Below, piece by piece: positions 49,093-59,334 of a stretch of DNA of 64,000 nt; position 1 is the first letter of the stretch; every line of letters starts with the position of its first letter. Source of the DNA: Oscheius dolichura (lineage: Eukaryota > Nematoda > Chromadorea > Rhabditida > Rhabditidae); the NCBI GenBank assembly GCA_932521035.1, contig OW051496.1, forward strand, positions 3,162,001 through 3,226,000. Reading direction: 5' to 3'. The notes below the pieces were generated by a model that was given only the letters and a program-made list of their open reading frames with translations, made no database searches and was not told the origin of the DNA. The translations under genes were made by a program, and so were the position numbers.

Positions 49093-49417
49093 ACAAGAGG
49101 GTAACAGTATTTCAGGACTCTTATATCGGGGAACATTTGAAACCTACAGCTCCAAGCTCTGAAAACTTTCACTTTTGACTATTGCTGACAATTCACTGAT
49201 TTCCTGATGATTTCCTACAGTTTTTCAGGAATTTCTAACCAAATAAATGCTGTAAAACTGAAAAAATATGCGGTAATCGGTGAAAAGACTCTTGCTCAAA
49301 TGATCACTGCCGTAGGATTATGAAAAGTTTTATGTTCTGGATGGAACGTATAAATGTCTTCTCTACTCTCTTTCGGTTTGGACAGGGCGACGGAAAAACA
49401 GTTTTATTATTTCCTCG
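49093..49417. other. Intergenic, nothing recognised
   Basis: No ORF or repeat of note between the mirror arm and the kelch relic. Confidence 0.4.
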
Positions 49418-50013
49418 TTATTTTTTATAGAAAGTATCAGCTAAAGATTGAGGAATAACAACCGAGGGCATGTCACATCGTGCTGATGGTAGAGGGGGCC
49501 CATCCCGCCACGACGTGCCATTACATATTTCCACTCGGCTGACAATTTCCGACGGGTTCCAGCCTCCAATTGCGAAGATTTCTCCATCGTTTCCCAGAAT
49601 TTGCGTTGTGAAATAGACTCGGGGCTATTTCATCGGCGGTAGCTCCTTCCACAGTCCGTTTTCCGCCAAATCTTCAATTTCCACTTCGACAGCGTCAAAG
49701 ATTCTGTTAAATTCCAGTTGATACGGTTCGTCCTTGCCCATATCCACCAGCTGGACCAGTTTTATGGTGTCCATGATCATACTGTAGACCTGGACATTGT
49801 CTCCCCCGATGAGGACGAGGTTATTCCCGTAGGAGAACATCAGGTGGCAGATATGGGGCATGGGCATCTTCAACAGGGTCCAGACGCCGCTCTCCGGGTC
49901 GAGGAATTCCATCCCGCGAGGGTAAGCAGAGCTGGGAGTCTCTCCGCCACAGACGAATATTTTCCCATTGCCGACGGCGGCAGATGCTCCGTAGCGGGGA
50001 CTTCTCATTTCCC
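49418..50013 (-). pseudogene. Kelch-repeat relic with an internal TAG
   Basis: On the minus strand, an acceptor near 50014 leads into EMRSPRYGASAAVGNGKIFV, then CGG, LVLIGG and ELPPMK, ending in TAG at 49627-49625. The same frame then continues with DGEIFAIGGWNPSEI, WRDGPPLPSA and a natural TAA at 49420-49418. This matches the C-terminal half of the other kelch genes in the window. The 5' half is absent. The copy is diverged, so it is an older member of the family. Confidence 0.7.
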
Positions 50014-50348
50014 TGAAAGATTGACGATTAGCTGCCTACAGTAAGAACTTGTTTTTTGAACCGTCATCGTAACCCCCAATTTCTCCTACTTTTTATATAT
50101 TCGGGATGTTTACTCAATCGCCACATTTTCCAGATTTTTACTAATAAAGGCACCATAAAACTTCAAAAAAGGAGGGAGAATCGCAAGGAGAATCGACAGC
50201 ACAAGTTTCTCATCCATTTCTGAATCGAAAACTTGTAAATCTGGAAAGGAAATAGGCGCGAAAACCGATTTATTCAAGGAATAATAAAGGAAATTAAGAG
50301 AACAGAATGACTAAAATCTCCTTATTAACTACGCTATCCCTCCTCCTG

Positions 50349-53300
50349 TCAGTGTGTTTTCTTCTCGGCCAGGGCTTTCTCCACGTGGCTGGTGAAACCG
50401 CCGACCGGGCAGGCCTGTCCCGGGGCGAGAAGCTGTGTCCTGGCCGAGGTGACTGCTCCCTCTTCCGCCTGGCACGCATAGCAGACGCCCTTCATCTCCT
50501 CCACGCAGAATCGACAGAATGCAGCCGGACAGTTGACACAATATTTCAATTTGGTCGGCCTTTTATACGTCTGAAACTGGCTGTTTTGTCGGGAATTTGG
50601 AGAGAGGAATGACCTGGCAAAGGAGGCATTGCCCCGTTTTGAAGAGGCGATCAAGAACCTTCAATTTGAACCACGACGTCGAATTTAACCAGCTTCTGAA
50701 ATCATAAAAATTAAAATTTAAAGGTCTGCCTCCAATTTTCTTGTTTCCAATGGCTACCGTAACCCACCCTTGTTGTTCTTCGTGAATAATCTTCCATTTG
50801 ACGGCCATGAACCGTATCCGAGCTCGGGATTCTTTTCGGTCTTTTAGTCGCAGGAATTGTAACTGAAATTGTCGCGTTATTCTGGACTCTTGAAGCGAAA
50901 ATCCAAACCTTATTGTAGAGATAAATAAGGCGGACTTGATCCCGTCGGGGAAACATAAACGGCAGGAAATAGTTGAGCAGTAGGCGCTTCACAATGTACG
51001 AGAAGAAGACCTGGAAAGCTGTGAAGAAATGATTACTAACAAAACGGGAAGTACTGTACCCAAAACAGAAAGAACACGACTATCACCTGTAGAATCAGCT
51101 GGGCCAAGAGGGGAAGAATAATCCATTTCACATAGAGATCCCAGTTGGGGCGGCGGGGATGCGACAGGCAGTAGGCGCTCGTCAATTCCTAAATGACTAA
51201 TTGCATTGATTGAACGTGGAGAAGACGGATTAGAAATACGGAAAATAACGACATTTCTATTCATTGCCTAAAAAAAAGTAAAATCGTGGCTCTTTCTAAT
51301 GTTTTGAAACCATGAGCAAGGTGAACACTATTGAAAGCAAACAGGAACGTTGTTATCCTGCACAATGTGGCAAATTGGTTCCCGAATAAAAAACAACATC
51401 ATTTGGCTGGGATTCCAATGGTTCTCAGTTCTACTGGATGTTATTGAACTTCCCATATCTTACCGCCAGCGAATCTTCCCAAATCCAGTATTCTTGTTAT
51501 AAAGAATAAGTAAAACCCTAGCAAAACTTCAAATTGTGGAGAAGAATAGGATCCCTTCGTTTCTATAATCTCTTGCCTACCTCATCCAGTCCGGTGGTCT
51601 GATTGACTTGTATCATTTTATTCATAAATTCGGCGACTACTCCCTGTCCCAGGACAACTATCTCGGCGCTGGCTCGAGCTCCCTCTTTCGTCGTCGACTC
51701 CGACGAGGACACTACCTGAAATATTCTGCCTTTGAAGATACTGGAAAACTGTGAATTGGAATCTAAATTGTCCAAAAGCAAAACTTGTTTGTTGCCATGC
51801 TTCAAGTCGACTATTTGACCTCACGAGCTATTGCCCATGGCTAATCGTTGGAAGAACTAACCTGTTCCAAAAAGTCATAAATGACCCAGTCGACGAGGAG
51901 GACACCGGTCACGAAGGCGGCCGTCAGTACCCAGATGAGGAAGGTGTACTTCACCGCGCAAATCTCCGCTTTTGTCGGCTTACTGGAACCAGATCATTAG
52001 AATTCCTTTTTGATGTACAGTAACCTGAAGACTTTCTTCAATTTCCACTGTTTCCATTCGCTCTTTTCGAAGCGGAGAAGCGCCATTTTGCCGGCCTTTT
52101 GGCGGTGCTCGTCTATCAGCCAAAATGCTCTAAATAAGGTGACTGGTCAATATTTACCCCGATTTCCAAACAGAAAAAAAACTAACGCTCCGATGAAGCA
52201 GTTGTTGAAATCGACGTCCCTATTGTATTTTTCGATCATGTTGACACATTGGCTGAATAGTTTGTAGACAGTGTAGACGAAGACGGCCATGATGACCTGC
52301 TTGGCCGTCGTCAGGATGCTCTTCACGTAGACGACCGACGCCTGGACCAGGAGGGACAAATCGCGGAGACTGTAATCCCATTCCACTCGGGGCGATTCCA
52401 CCGCCAACATGTGCAGCTGAAAAAGATATTTTTATCCATATTTATCAACTTGTGGCGCCATTTTATTAATCAAATGAGGTGAATCTAACGATCTTTCGGC
52501 TCCAAATAGAGGATGGCCCTATTCTGATGTCCCGCCGCCGCACCCGTAAAATGTCGGCAGCCGCGCGGCCCTTGTCACCCCGCCGTCCAATTAGCGTTAC
52601 CTCTGGTCCTCTTGCATTCAACCGAGAAAATCTTTCGCCTTTTACTAAAGATTTCCGTGCAAGTGGACGCTTATGAGTAGTACTCAATTTTTGGAATCCC
52701 CTCGAAAGAGCGGGACACAAATACCCAACGGACATTGATCTTGATCTCTTGTTCCATGTCCTGTGTCATATTGACAACTTCTCGCAGTTCTTTCTCCATC
52801 AGCTGACTGTATGACGACTTGCTCATCGAGTCCGAACACGCTCCCAGCTGTTGTCGACGGCGATCCATATCCTACAGTCTTTAGTTGAACGTATCGTGAA
52901 TGGTACCTGGCAAGCGGATTCCATGTTGAATTTGTCACAGACAAAATAATTGATGAGGATCGGCAGGGCATCGTAGCATTTCTTCTGAAAAACAGAGAAT
53001 GAAGGCTGGATTTTTGGCGAATAGCCGACCTGAACAGTGGCAAAGAGTTCCCGGCACTTGTCGACGCCCTTCGTGAAGATGTCCTTACAGCGTTGACTCA
53101 TCCGTTCGGCAATCTTCCTGCCCTCCTTCGTCTTGAACTTCGTCCACCGTGGCTGTGTCCCGGAGATGTTCCTCATCTCCTCCTCCGACAACACATCCAC
53201 CGCGTCGTCTCCCGCTCCCATGGCTTTTCGTTGCGACACAATCTACAACTTTTCCTTTCACTTCTCTTCCTACAGTAATCCCTACAGCCAGCTGTTGTTC

Positions 53301-54282
53301 CGTCTTGTCCATTACAATGTCCTCGTCCGTCCGGTCGGCTTTGACCTCCGGAAGAAAGGGAGCAATAAGGAGCCGGACCAATTCGGTCATCTTCTTCAGG
53401 GTTTTCATTCCTTTGCCTGAAGTCCAATGAATAATTTCACATATTAAAACAAGGAGATACCTAGAGAATTCTCGAGAATCTCTTCCAGTGGCCCGCTGAA
53501 GAGAGCAATCCGATTGGAGACTATCTGAAATTGCCCACTTTCTTTTCCAATTGACCTAGAAAAACCTTGGCTTGAAGTTGTAAATGGCAGAGGATCATCT
53601 CGGCCGTCAGTTTGTAATTGCTGATGATATTCTCCAGCGGACCGTCGTTTAGATTCGTTGCGATCATTGCCGTCAACGGGGCCTGGCCATTTTTACCCAA
53701 GGCGCCGACCAACAGACAGAGGATAGCACAGCGAAACGTCTGAAATAAATTGGGTCAAATTGAGGGTAGGAAACGGGCCTCGGAGCGACTTTCCTAATGG
53801 ATAATCCTTTATAACATATCAAAAATGGACGAAATTGTTAGAAAACTCTTTCAAATGAATCCGTTTCGCGGTCCAGTGGCTACAGTAAGAAATGAAACGA
53901 ACCGCATTGAGGGTAAAAGCCGCGGTGGTGCTGAAGATGAGAAACCATTTGACGAGTAGCCCATAGAGGGGGTCGCTGATACCCAGTCCGAAATTGAGTC
54001 GTTTCCATCCGAAATAATAGATCAACGAGCAGATGACGAGGCCAATCAGGCTGTTGACCACCAGCCGGAGACGGTGGTAGTCCGTCACTTCACTGAAAAC
54101 AACAAATTTGAAGGTCTTCTAACGAATATATACAGCCTTATTTTAGCCGTTTGCCTGTCTATAATGGGAAGATCTAACCTCATGAGAAGGTAGTCCTTGA
54201 AAAAGCTGCGTTGCTTCTTGTGACGGATTCTTCGCCGCTTCGTGTCATCCAAAAAAAGACCAAATTCACCGCACCACACCAT
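50349..54282 (-). CDS. SPE-42/DCST-type multi-pass protein with C4C4 RING finger
   Basis: A minus-strand gene of about sixteen exons from ATG 54282 to TGA 50349. It encodes several membrane segments (SLIGLVICSLIYYF, WFLIFSTTAAFTL, ILCLLVGALG, FLIWVLTAAFVTGVLLVDWV) and a Cys-containing extracellular region (CRELFATV, KKCYDALPILINYFVCDKF). A DC-STAMP-like domain follows (ELTSAYCLSHPRRPNWD; VFFSYIVKRLLLNYFLPFMF), then a C-terminal finger of four CxxC pairs (CLLC, CVNC, CRFC, CYAC). This order matches DCST1/DCST2 and nematode SPE-42/SPE-49, sperm membrane proteins needed for fertilisation. Which paralogue it is cannot be told here. An ORF on the opposite strand (52515-52676) lies in one intron. 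Confidence 0.82.
52515..52676 (+). CDS. Possible nested small basic protein in a DCST intron
   Basis: Plus-strand ORF of about 50 codons (starting MSRRRTRKMSAAARPLSPRR, ending ASGRL then TGA at 52674-52676) inside an intron of the minus-strand DCST-like gene. Base composition is GC-rich compared with nearby introns. It is very basic and Ser/Pro-containing, like small nuclear or ribosomal-type proteins, but no family is recognised. Confidence 0.35.
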   Translation, partial: GPILMSRRRTRKMSAAARPLSPRRPISVTSGPLAFNRENLSPFTKDFRASGRL

Positions 54283-54469
54283 TTGAGAAGGACAAGAAAA
54301 GGAAATGGAGAAATATCGCTTTCGGAAAAGGATAACCGGTACCAAAAAGTAAAAAAAAAACGGTAAAAGACAGTATAAAACAGGACAGTTGACGGGTTGG
54401 TTGACCCGTTTCACGGGACTTGACAGCCATTGTGTCTCTTCAATCGTCTAGTGAGCGGCAGTGGTCAAA

Positions 54470-55406
54470 ATGAAGTGTCTTCTGCTGTTGGCAATGCTCG
54501 TCTTCTGTATCTACAATAACGGCGCTTTGGCTGACAAGGACCATGTAATTTATGGCTGGGTAAAGCATGGACACTGTCCCGGCACCTTGATTCCTGACGC
54601 GGTCGACAGCACTTATCTTTTCGGACCATCGCTACTGATGCTTGTGGTGGTGGAGAAGACTAGCCGAGTCATTGAAGATATTATTTGGCTGAAGAACAGA
54701 GACGAAAAAAACCCGCATCTAGCGCGCCCTTATCCGCATCATGAGAACAATGTAACATACGAAATGGTCAGTTTTTATCGTCAGGCAAAGCGATTTTCTG
54801 CTCGAAAATGCATAAATTACGGGTCAATTTGTTTGTCACACTCTACTGCACAACTTTGTAATATAAAAGTTTTCACGAGAATGCAGGAGTAACGACGAAT
54901 GGCAGCCGGGAGGCCGTCTATCTGTGCTTTTGACCCAGGCAAAAATTTTGGAGAGGCTACCGGGCAGATCGAAATCTACCCGGGTATTTGATTAAAATCT
55001 TTTCAAGACGAGCAGGAAGCCGGAGAATATGCCGTTCCCGTTGAAAAGTCATCAGGAATTGCATATGGTGCTGTATGTTCAAACACCACTGGACGATAAG
55101 ATGGCCGGCTACGACAACCAAATCTACTACGGTCTCAGTGGAGGTCTGCCGCTGAATCGGAAAAATCGGCCGTTGGCTAAATTGAAGGACGAGCCAGTCA
55201 GATTGGGTGAAATCAAATTATACCACAAGGTGAAAGGACGAAAGGACCAGCTGGTGTTCCACATGAAGGAGCCGGACTGTAATGCGCTGGATTCGCACGC
55301 CTGGATTGCCAACCACGGCATCTATCATCTCCAGAAGAGGGCCAACGGAGCGCCGTACTATAGAAATCTCTACTATTGGCCTCGAATCGGCAAACTCTTC
55401 ACCTAG
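54470..55406 (+). CDS. Secreted protein of unknown family
   Basis: Exons 54470-54766 and 55008-55406 join in phase 0, giving about 231 residues. It starts with a clear signal peptide (MKCLLLLAMLVFCIYNNGALA). The rest is soluble, with about three Cys and many Lys and Tyr (GYDNQIYYGLSGG, DSHAWIANHGIYH), and ends RIGKLFT. It is divergent from the SPE-42/DCST-like gene and their starts are only ~190 bases apart, so they may share a promoter. No domain is recognised. Confidence 0.6.
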
Positions 55407-55620
55407 ATGATTTAGTGGGAAATAAATTTGTTGAAGGAATGCCTATTTTTCTATTCTACCTTTTTATACGTGCAAAAGATCGCTATTCTCGCCTTGTAAG
55501 CTCAAAGAAACCTTTCAAGACGAGAGCAGAAGGTTGCCTCCTCCTCCCAATCTACTTGCTACCCTATCTCTGTAATGTAACCATAAGATCGACGATACAA
55601 AGATGTTTTTATTCACTCTA

Positions 55621-56120
55621 TCAAATCTTTCCCCGCATATCGGGACCCCAGGTTCCCATAAAAGCCTCACTTGTGGTTGGGGTGCGGGTGGGAGCAGGGG
55701 TAGAAGCAGGGGTAGGAGCCGGGGTGGGAGCCGGGGTAGGAGCAGGAGTCGGGGCTGGCGGTGGTGGGGCAGTTATGATGCTGTGATTCATCTCGGGACA
55801 GTACAGCTGGCCCGGGGGCGAAAGCCAATGAAGGTTGGGAGGGGCAAATACACCGAACTGAAATTGTATAATTCCTCAATAAGAGAGCTACTTACAACAC
55901 AGATTCCATTACCGATGTGGAAGAGGGTCGGGCCATTTTGGTTGACGAAGATTTGAACACAAATGGGCAGAGAATTGAAGAGGCGGTAATATACTGGGCC
56001 AGTGACGATGTCTACAACAAGCAGGCCTTGTTGCAAGGTCGGGGCAGCCGCTTTATTTGCTGGGCATAGAGTCGCCGCAGCCATTGAAGCTGCCAGAACA
56101 ACCAGGAAGACAATTTTCAT
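55621..56120 (-). CDS. Secreted Pro/Thr-rich protein A
   Basis: Exons 56120-55896 and 55857-55621 join in phase. Signal peptide MKIVFLVVLAASMAAA, then a ~55-residue domain with GNGICV at the exon end, then PPGQLYCPEM. A PAPTPAPTPAP-type tail of about eight repeats follows, ending RGKI. The layout (Cys before the intron, PPG..Cys after it, PT-rich tail) is the same as in the next gene at 57.6 kb, so the two are paralogues. The tail is likely O-glycosylated. Function unknown. Confidence 0.65.
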
Positions 56121-56385
56121 TGCTGAAAAAGAAGAATTTTAGAGAGAAAAACGAAGTGGAAGGGAGAAAAAGACCGGGGGAGGGGGTCCATTGAAGAATG
56201 AAAGACTCCAGGCAAAGCAGGCCCTTTATGGGGAAGGCCACTAACAGCGACGGTAGGAAAATCAGCTTCAAAGTTACAAGACGCGGAAATTTTGTATCAG
56301 GCTATGTTACGATACTGTAACCCGATAATAATCCCGAAGGGATCCCAGACCAGCCAGGAAATAGTGTTTGGCCCAGGTATCGAGC

Positions 56386-57398
56386 AAAGCGCGGCGCGTG
56401 GTTTGACTTACATCGGGGTAGTGCCAGGTTCCGGAAGGTAACTTTGACGCACAGAGCTTTTCAGTTGAGGTTTCGTGAAAATCTTTTTTTTAACCATAAT
56501 TTTGAGGGTGGTCGATTACCCCTATCCCCAAATTTTCAGGGATGTAGTCCATAAAATAAAAGCACAACAAGTTTTGAAAAATGTCCGCCGTCCGTGGGAT
56601 TTTCGTGGTGCAGTGGCTAAGAGGCCGGTATTATCATTCGACAGGTCGGGGGTTCGATCCCCGCTGGGGGTACCTCTTTTTTTTCCGTTCCATCTCACCT
56701 CCGATCAATTTCGTTTGCTTTGTCTTTTGCCCTTTTGAATTTTTTGCATGGCTTAAACAGCGCTGTATAGGGGATGGAGCGCGCAAATTTTTTTTTGACT
56801 TTTTTAACTGCTGGAGCCGGAATTTCTCAGGGAAACTACTGGAGGTTTTTTTGTTTTGTCTCGTCTCTCTTTTTGTCCCGAAGCCCCTATAAGTTATATA
56901 TAAAATTTTAGAATAAAATATATTGAAATTCGTGAACGAATTGACAAAAAGAGGACAATCACTATTTTAAAAAGAGAAAACTCAAAGAAACCTTGTGGTT
57001 TGACAGGAGTGGACAAAAAGGGAACAATAATTTGAAGAATCAAACCACTGCACTTTTTAAGAAAACGGTTGAATCACCCGCCCGCCCTGTGTCCCCGTCC
57101 ATAAAAGGAATGACTGTGCTTCTTTTTAAAATGAGACAGATGGTATCATGGTATGGGAACAAATCATCAGGTTTGAAAGGACGGGTATATTTGTTGAAAG
57201 CAAGGTGTCCATCTCATGCAGCACCCATAAATGAAGGGAAGGGGGTGATTCAACTGTTTTCTTAAAAAGTGCAGTGGTTTGATCCTTCAAATTATCGCTC
57301 CCTTTTTGTACATTCCTCCCCTTTCCTCATTATCGCCCTCTTTTTGTCCACTCCTGTCAAACCACAAGGTTTCTTGAGTTTCTCTTTTTAAAATAGTG
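56386..57398. mobile_element. Second, inverted copy of the composite TIR/tRNA-like element
   Basis: Matches 23593-25088 in reverse. The tail includes a tRNA-like unit on the plus strand at about 56606-56672 (GTGGTGCAGTGGCTAAGAGG and the B box GGGTTCGATCCCCG). The TIR unit (56959-57398) ends in AAAATAGTG. It lies just 3' of the secreted-protein gene at 57.56 kb. Confidence 0.78.
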
Positions 57399-57560
57399 AT
57401 GCCTGCTATTGTCTTCTTCCAGCCACAATGAAGTGCGTCGCATTCCCTGCACCAGACGGTAGGTTGAACGCGTTTCACAGGAGTAATTGAGCCATTCGCA
57501 GTAATGAATCTGTCGTTACAGTAAGCGACAGAAGAAAATGTCTTTATCTCAAGTTTTTTA

Positions 57561-58154
57561 TCACTCCTCGGACATATCATGAGGCCACGTTCCGAATGCG
57601 CCACCAGGCGTGGTGTTTGGCGGAAGTGCCAATCCGACGCCGGGATCAGTCGTTCGCAGAGTGGTTGGGAAGGTGGTGGTGACAGTCGTTGGCTTGGTAG
57701 GTACGGTAGTTGGAGCAGGGGTAGGAGCGGGGACCGGAGCTTGGGTAGGGGCCGGCGCAGGAGCAGGGATGCGAGCCGGGGCAGCCGTTGGAGGTTTGAG
57801 TCCTTGCATGGCCAGAGGGCAGTCGAAGCGGCCCGGTGGATTAACTTCCACCGCCTGGGGAAAGAGGATGGCATTGATATACTGAAACAGAAGTAATAGA
57901 CATCCTGGAATCCTGGGACCGCTTACCACACACTTTCCTTGCCCGAAGTAATATAACATAACCTGGCCCACTGCTTGAATGGCGGCCTTGGCCATAGGAG
58001 GAAGGGAATCGTATATGGCGTCCCCTAACTCATATTCCTCGATATCAATCTGCCAAGGATGTTCCACTTCATATGGATACGGTGCTCTCGGCCGGTCGAG
58101 AGCGGTGGCCACGTGGAGGAGAAGAAAAAGAACGAGCATTTTGAAAATGAACAT
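57561..58154 (-). CDS. Secreted Pro/Thr-rich protein B
   Basis: Start at 58154 with a signal peptide (MFIFKMLVLFLLLHVATALD). It continues through YYFGQGKCV, a 45-base intron (about 57930-57886, which is itself open and divisible by three), then FPQAVEVNPPGRFDCPLAM and a tail of PAPTQAPVPAPTPAP-type repeats ending HDMSEE. It is a paralogue of the gene at 55.6 kb. Because the intron keeps the frame, a retained-intron form of the protein is possible. Confidence 0.68.
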   Translation of the reverse strand: MFIFKMLVLFLLLHVATALDRPRAPYPYEVEHPWQIDIEEYELGDAIYDSLPPMAKAAIQAVGQVMLYYFGQGKCVVSGPRIPGCLLLLFQYINAILFPQAVEVNPPGRFDCPLAMQGLKPPTAAPARIPAPAPAPTQAPVPAPTPAPTTVPTKPTTVTTTFPTTLRTTDPGVGLALPPNTTPGGAFGTWPHDMSEE

Positions 58155-59334
58155 TTTGGGAAGGGAAACGGCGGGAAGAAGAAGAGGAGAAGTGCTGTAG
58201 ATGGAATGAAGAGCTGTTCCTTTATAGGGAAGACTGGGAAGACAGCTAGGGTGGGAAAATCGGCAAGAACAAACCCCATAGAGTACACAATTTCACAACA
58301 GAAAACTCTACCAAAAAAATCATCACCCATCAATGATCTCTCATCTTCCCTCCTTTATTCATTCCGTTATTTGGACTTTTGTTTGACTGTCACAAAAGAT
58401 TTCAATCTTAAAACAAGTGGTCAGCCCTTTGAAGCCGCTCTTCTCTATTTTATATCCGGTAAGCGCTACAGTAACCCGAGGAATGGAACTGAAAGAAGAG
58501 GGCAGACAAATAAGAGAAGCTGAAATTCTCATATCGATAAATTATGGGCTCGGATGGAAAATAAGGGCTTGAAGCGATGAATTGCTGAAATTCCGAAGGA
58601 CGGCCGAATAACGGCTTCCTAAAACATAATTTCTCTGTTGAGATGGATCATAAAAGAGGGAATACGCATCTGTGAATTGATTGACTGAACTCTTCACGGC
58701 TGTGATCCTGTTGAGACCCATTTGAAGTACTGTAGACACTGTAGGAGCGTCAGGTTCCTTTCTCAATTCAGCCAGCGTTCGGTCTTCGTTTACCTCACGA
58801 AACCAAGAGATTCAAAGGCTTTTTTGGAGCGGAAATTGGACACAACTGGGTAAAAACCGCTGCTGCTTATTATGTTTTTCTTTCTGTTCAGGAGTCTTTC
58901 CTTGAAGTTTTCCAATGCCCACTACAGTCATGACTCCTTGACATTCCAGTCCCCGGTGGTTTTTGCCTGCTGGTCCCCCCTCGTAAATCCCATCTCATTT
59001 TGTGCTCTCCCTCGGAACGGCGTCCCCCCGTTTCCCTCCGTATCCCCGAGCCTCCTAAAAACAAATTCGCAATTACATAGGGGCTGGCCCATTTCGTGCC
59101 CAATTGGTTGCCTCTCTCCCGCCCCCCTGGGAATTATTTGATGGTTTATCAGTGTGTGTGTATTGCGTGACACTGCCCCCGTGCCCCTCTCTCACCGCTT
59201 CGTCCAATTCGTTTTTGGAGTCGTCTCCCTCTCTCTTTCTCTATCCCAGGGAGAGAGGAAAGGGCGGGCTAGGCTAGGGGGCGGGGATTTTTCAATTGGA
59301 AGAGAGGGAGAGCGGGAGACTGCCCCCTACTCCG
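58155..59334. other. Intergenic region, no gene recognised
   Basis: An open frame at 58059-58523 overlaps the secreted-protein gene on the opposite strand and looks like a shadow. The rest contains C-rich and CTCTCT-rich tracts (59100-59300), perhaps a promoter for the next gene. Confidence 0.35.

Noticed and set aside
56606..56672. Candidate functional tRNA on the plus strand
   Set aside because: A and B boxes are good, but the anticodon and acceptor stems do not pair, and the sequence belongs to a repeat with a second copy at 24.8 kb.
57420..57560. Cys-rich minus-strand frame (VWCRECDALHCGW)
   Set aside because: It looks faintly coding, but lies after the stop of secreted gene B, has no clear acceptor or donor, and abuts a repeat; too weak to call.
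58059..58523. 154-codon plus-strand ORF
   Set aside because: Overlaps the signal-peptide exon of the minus-strand secreted gene and has no recognisable domain.
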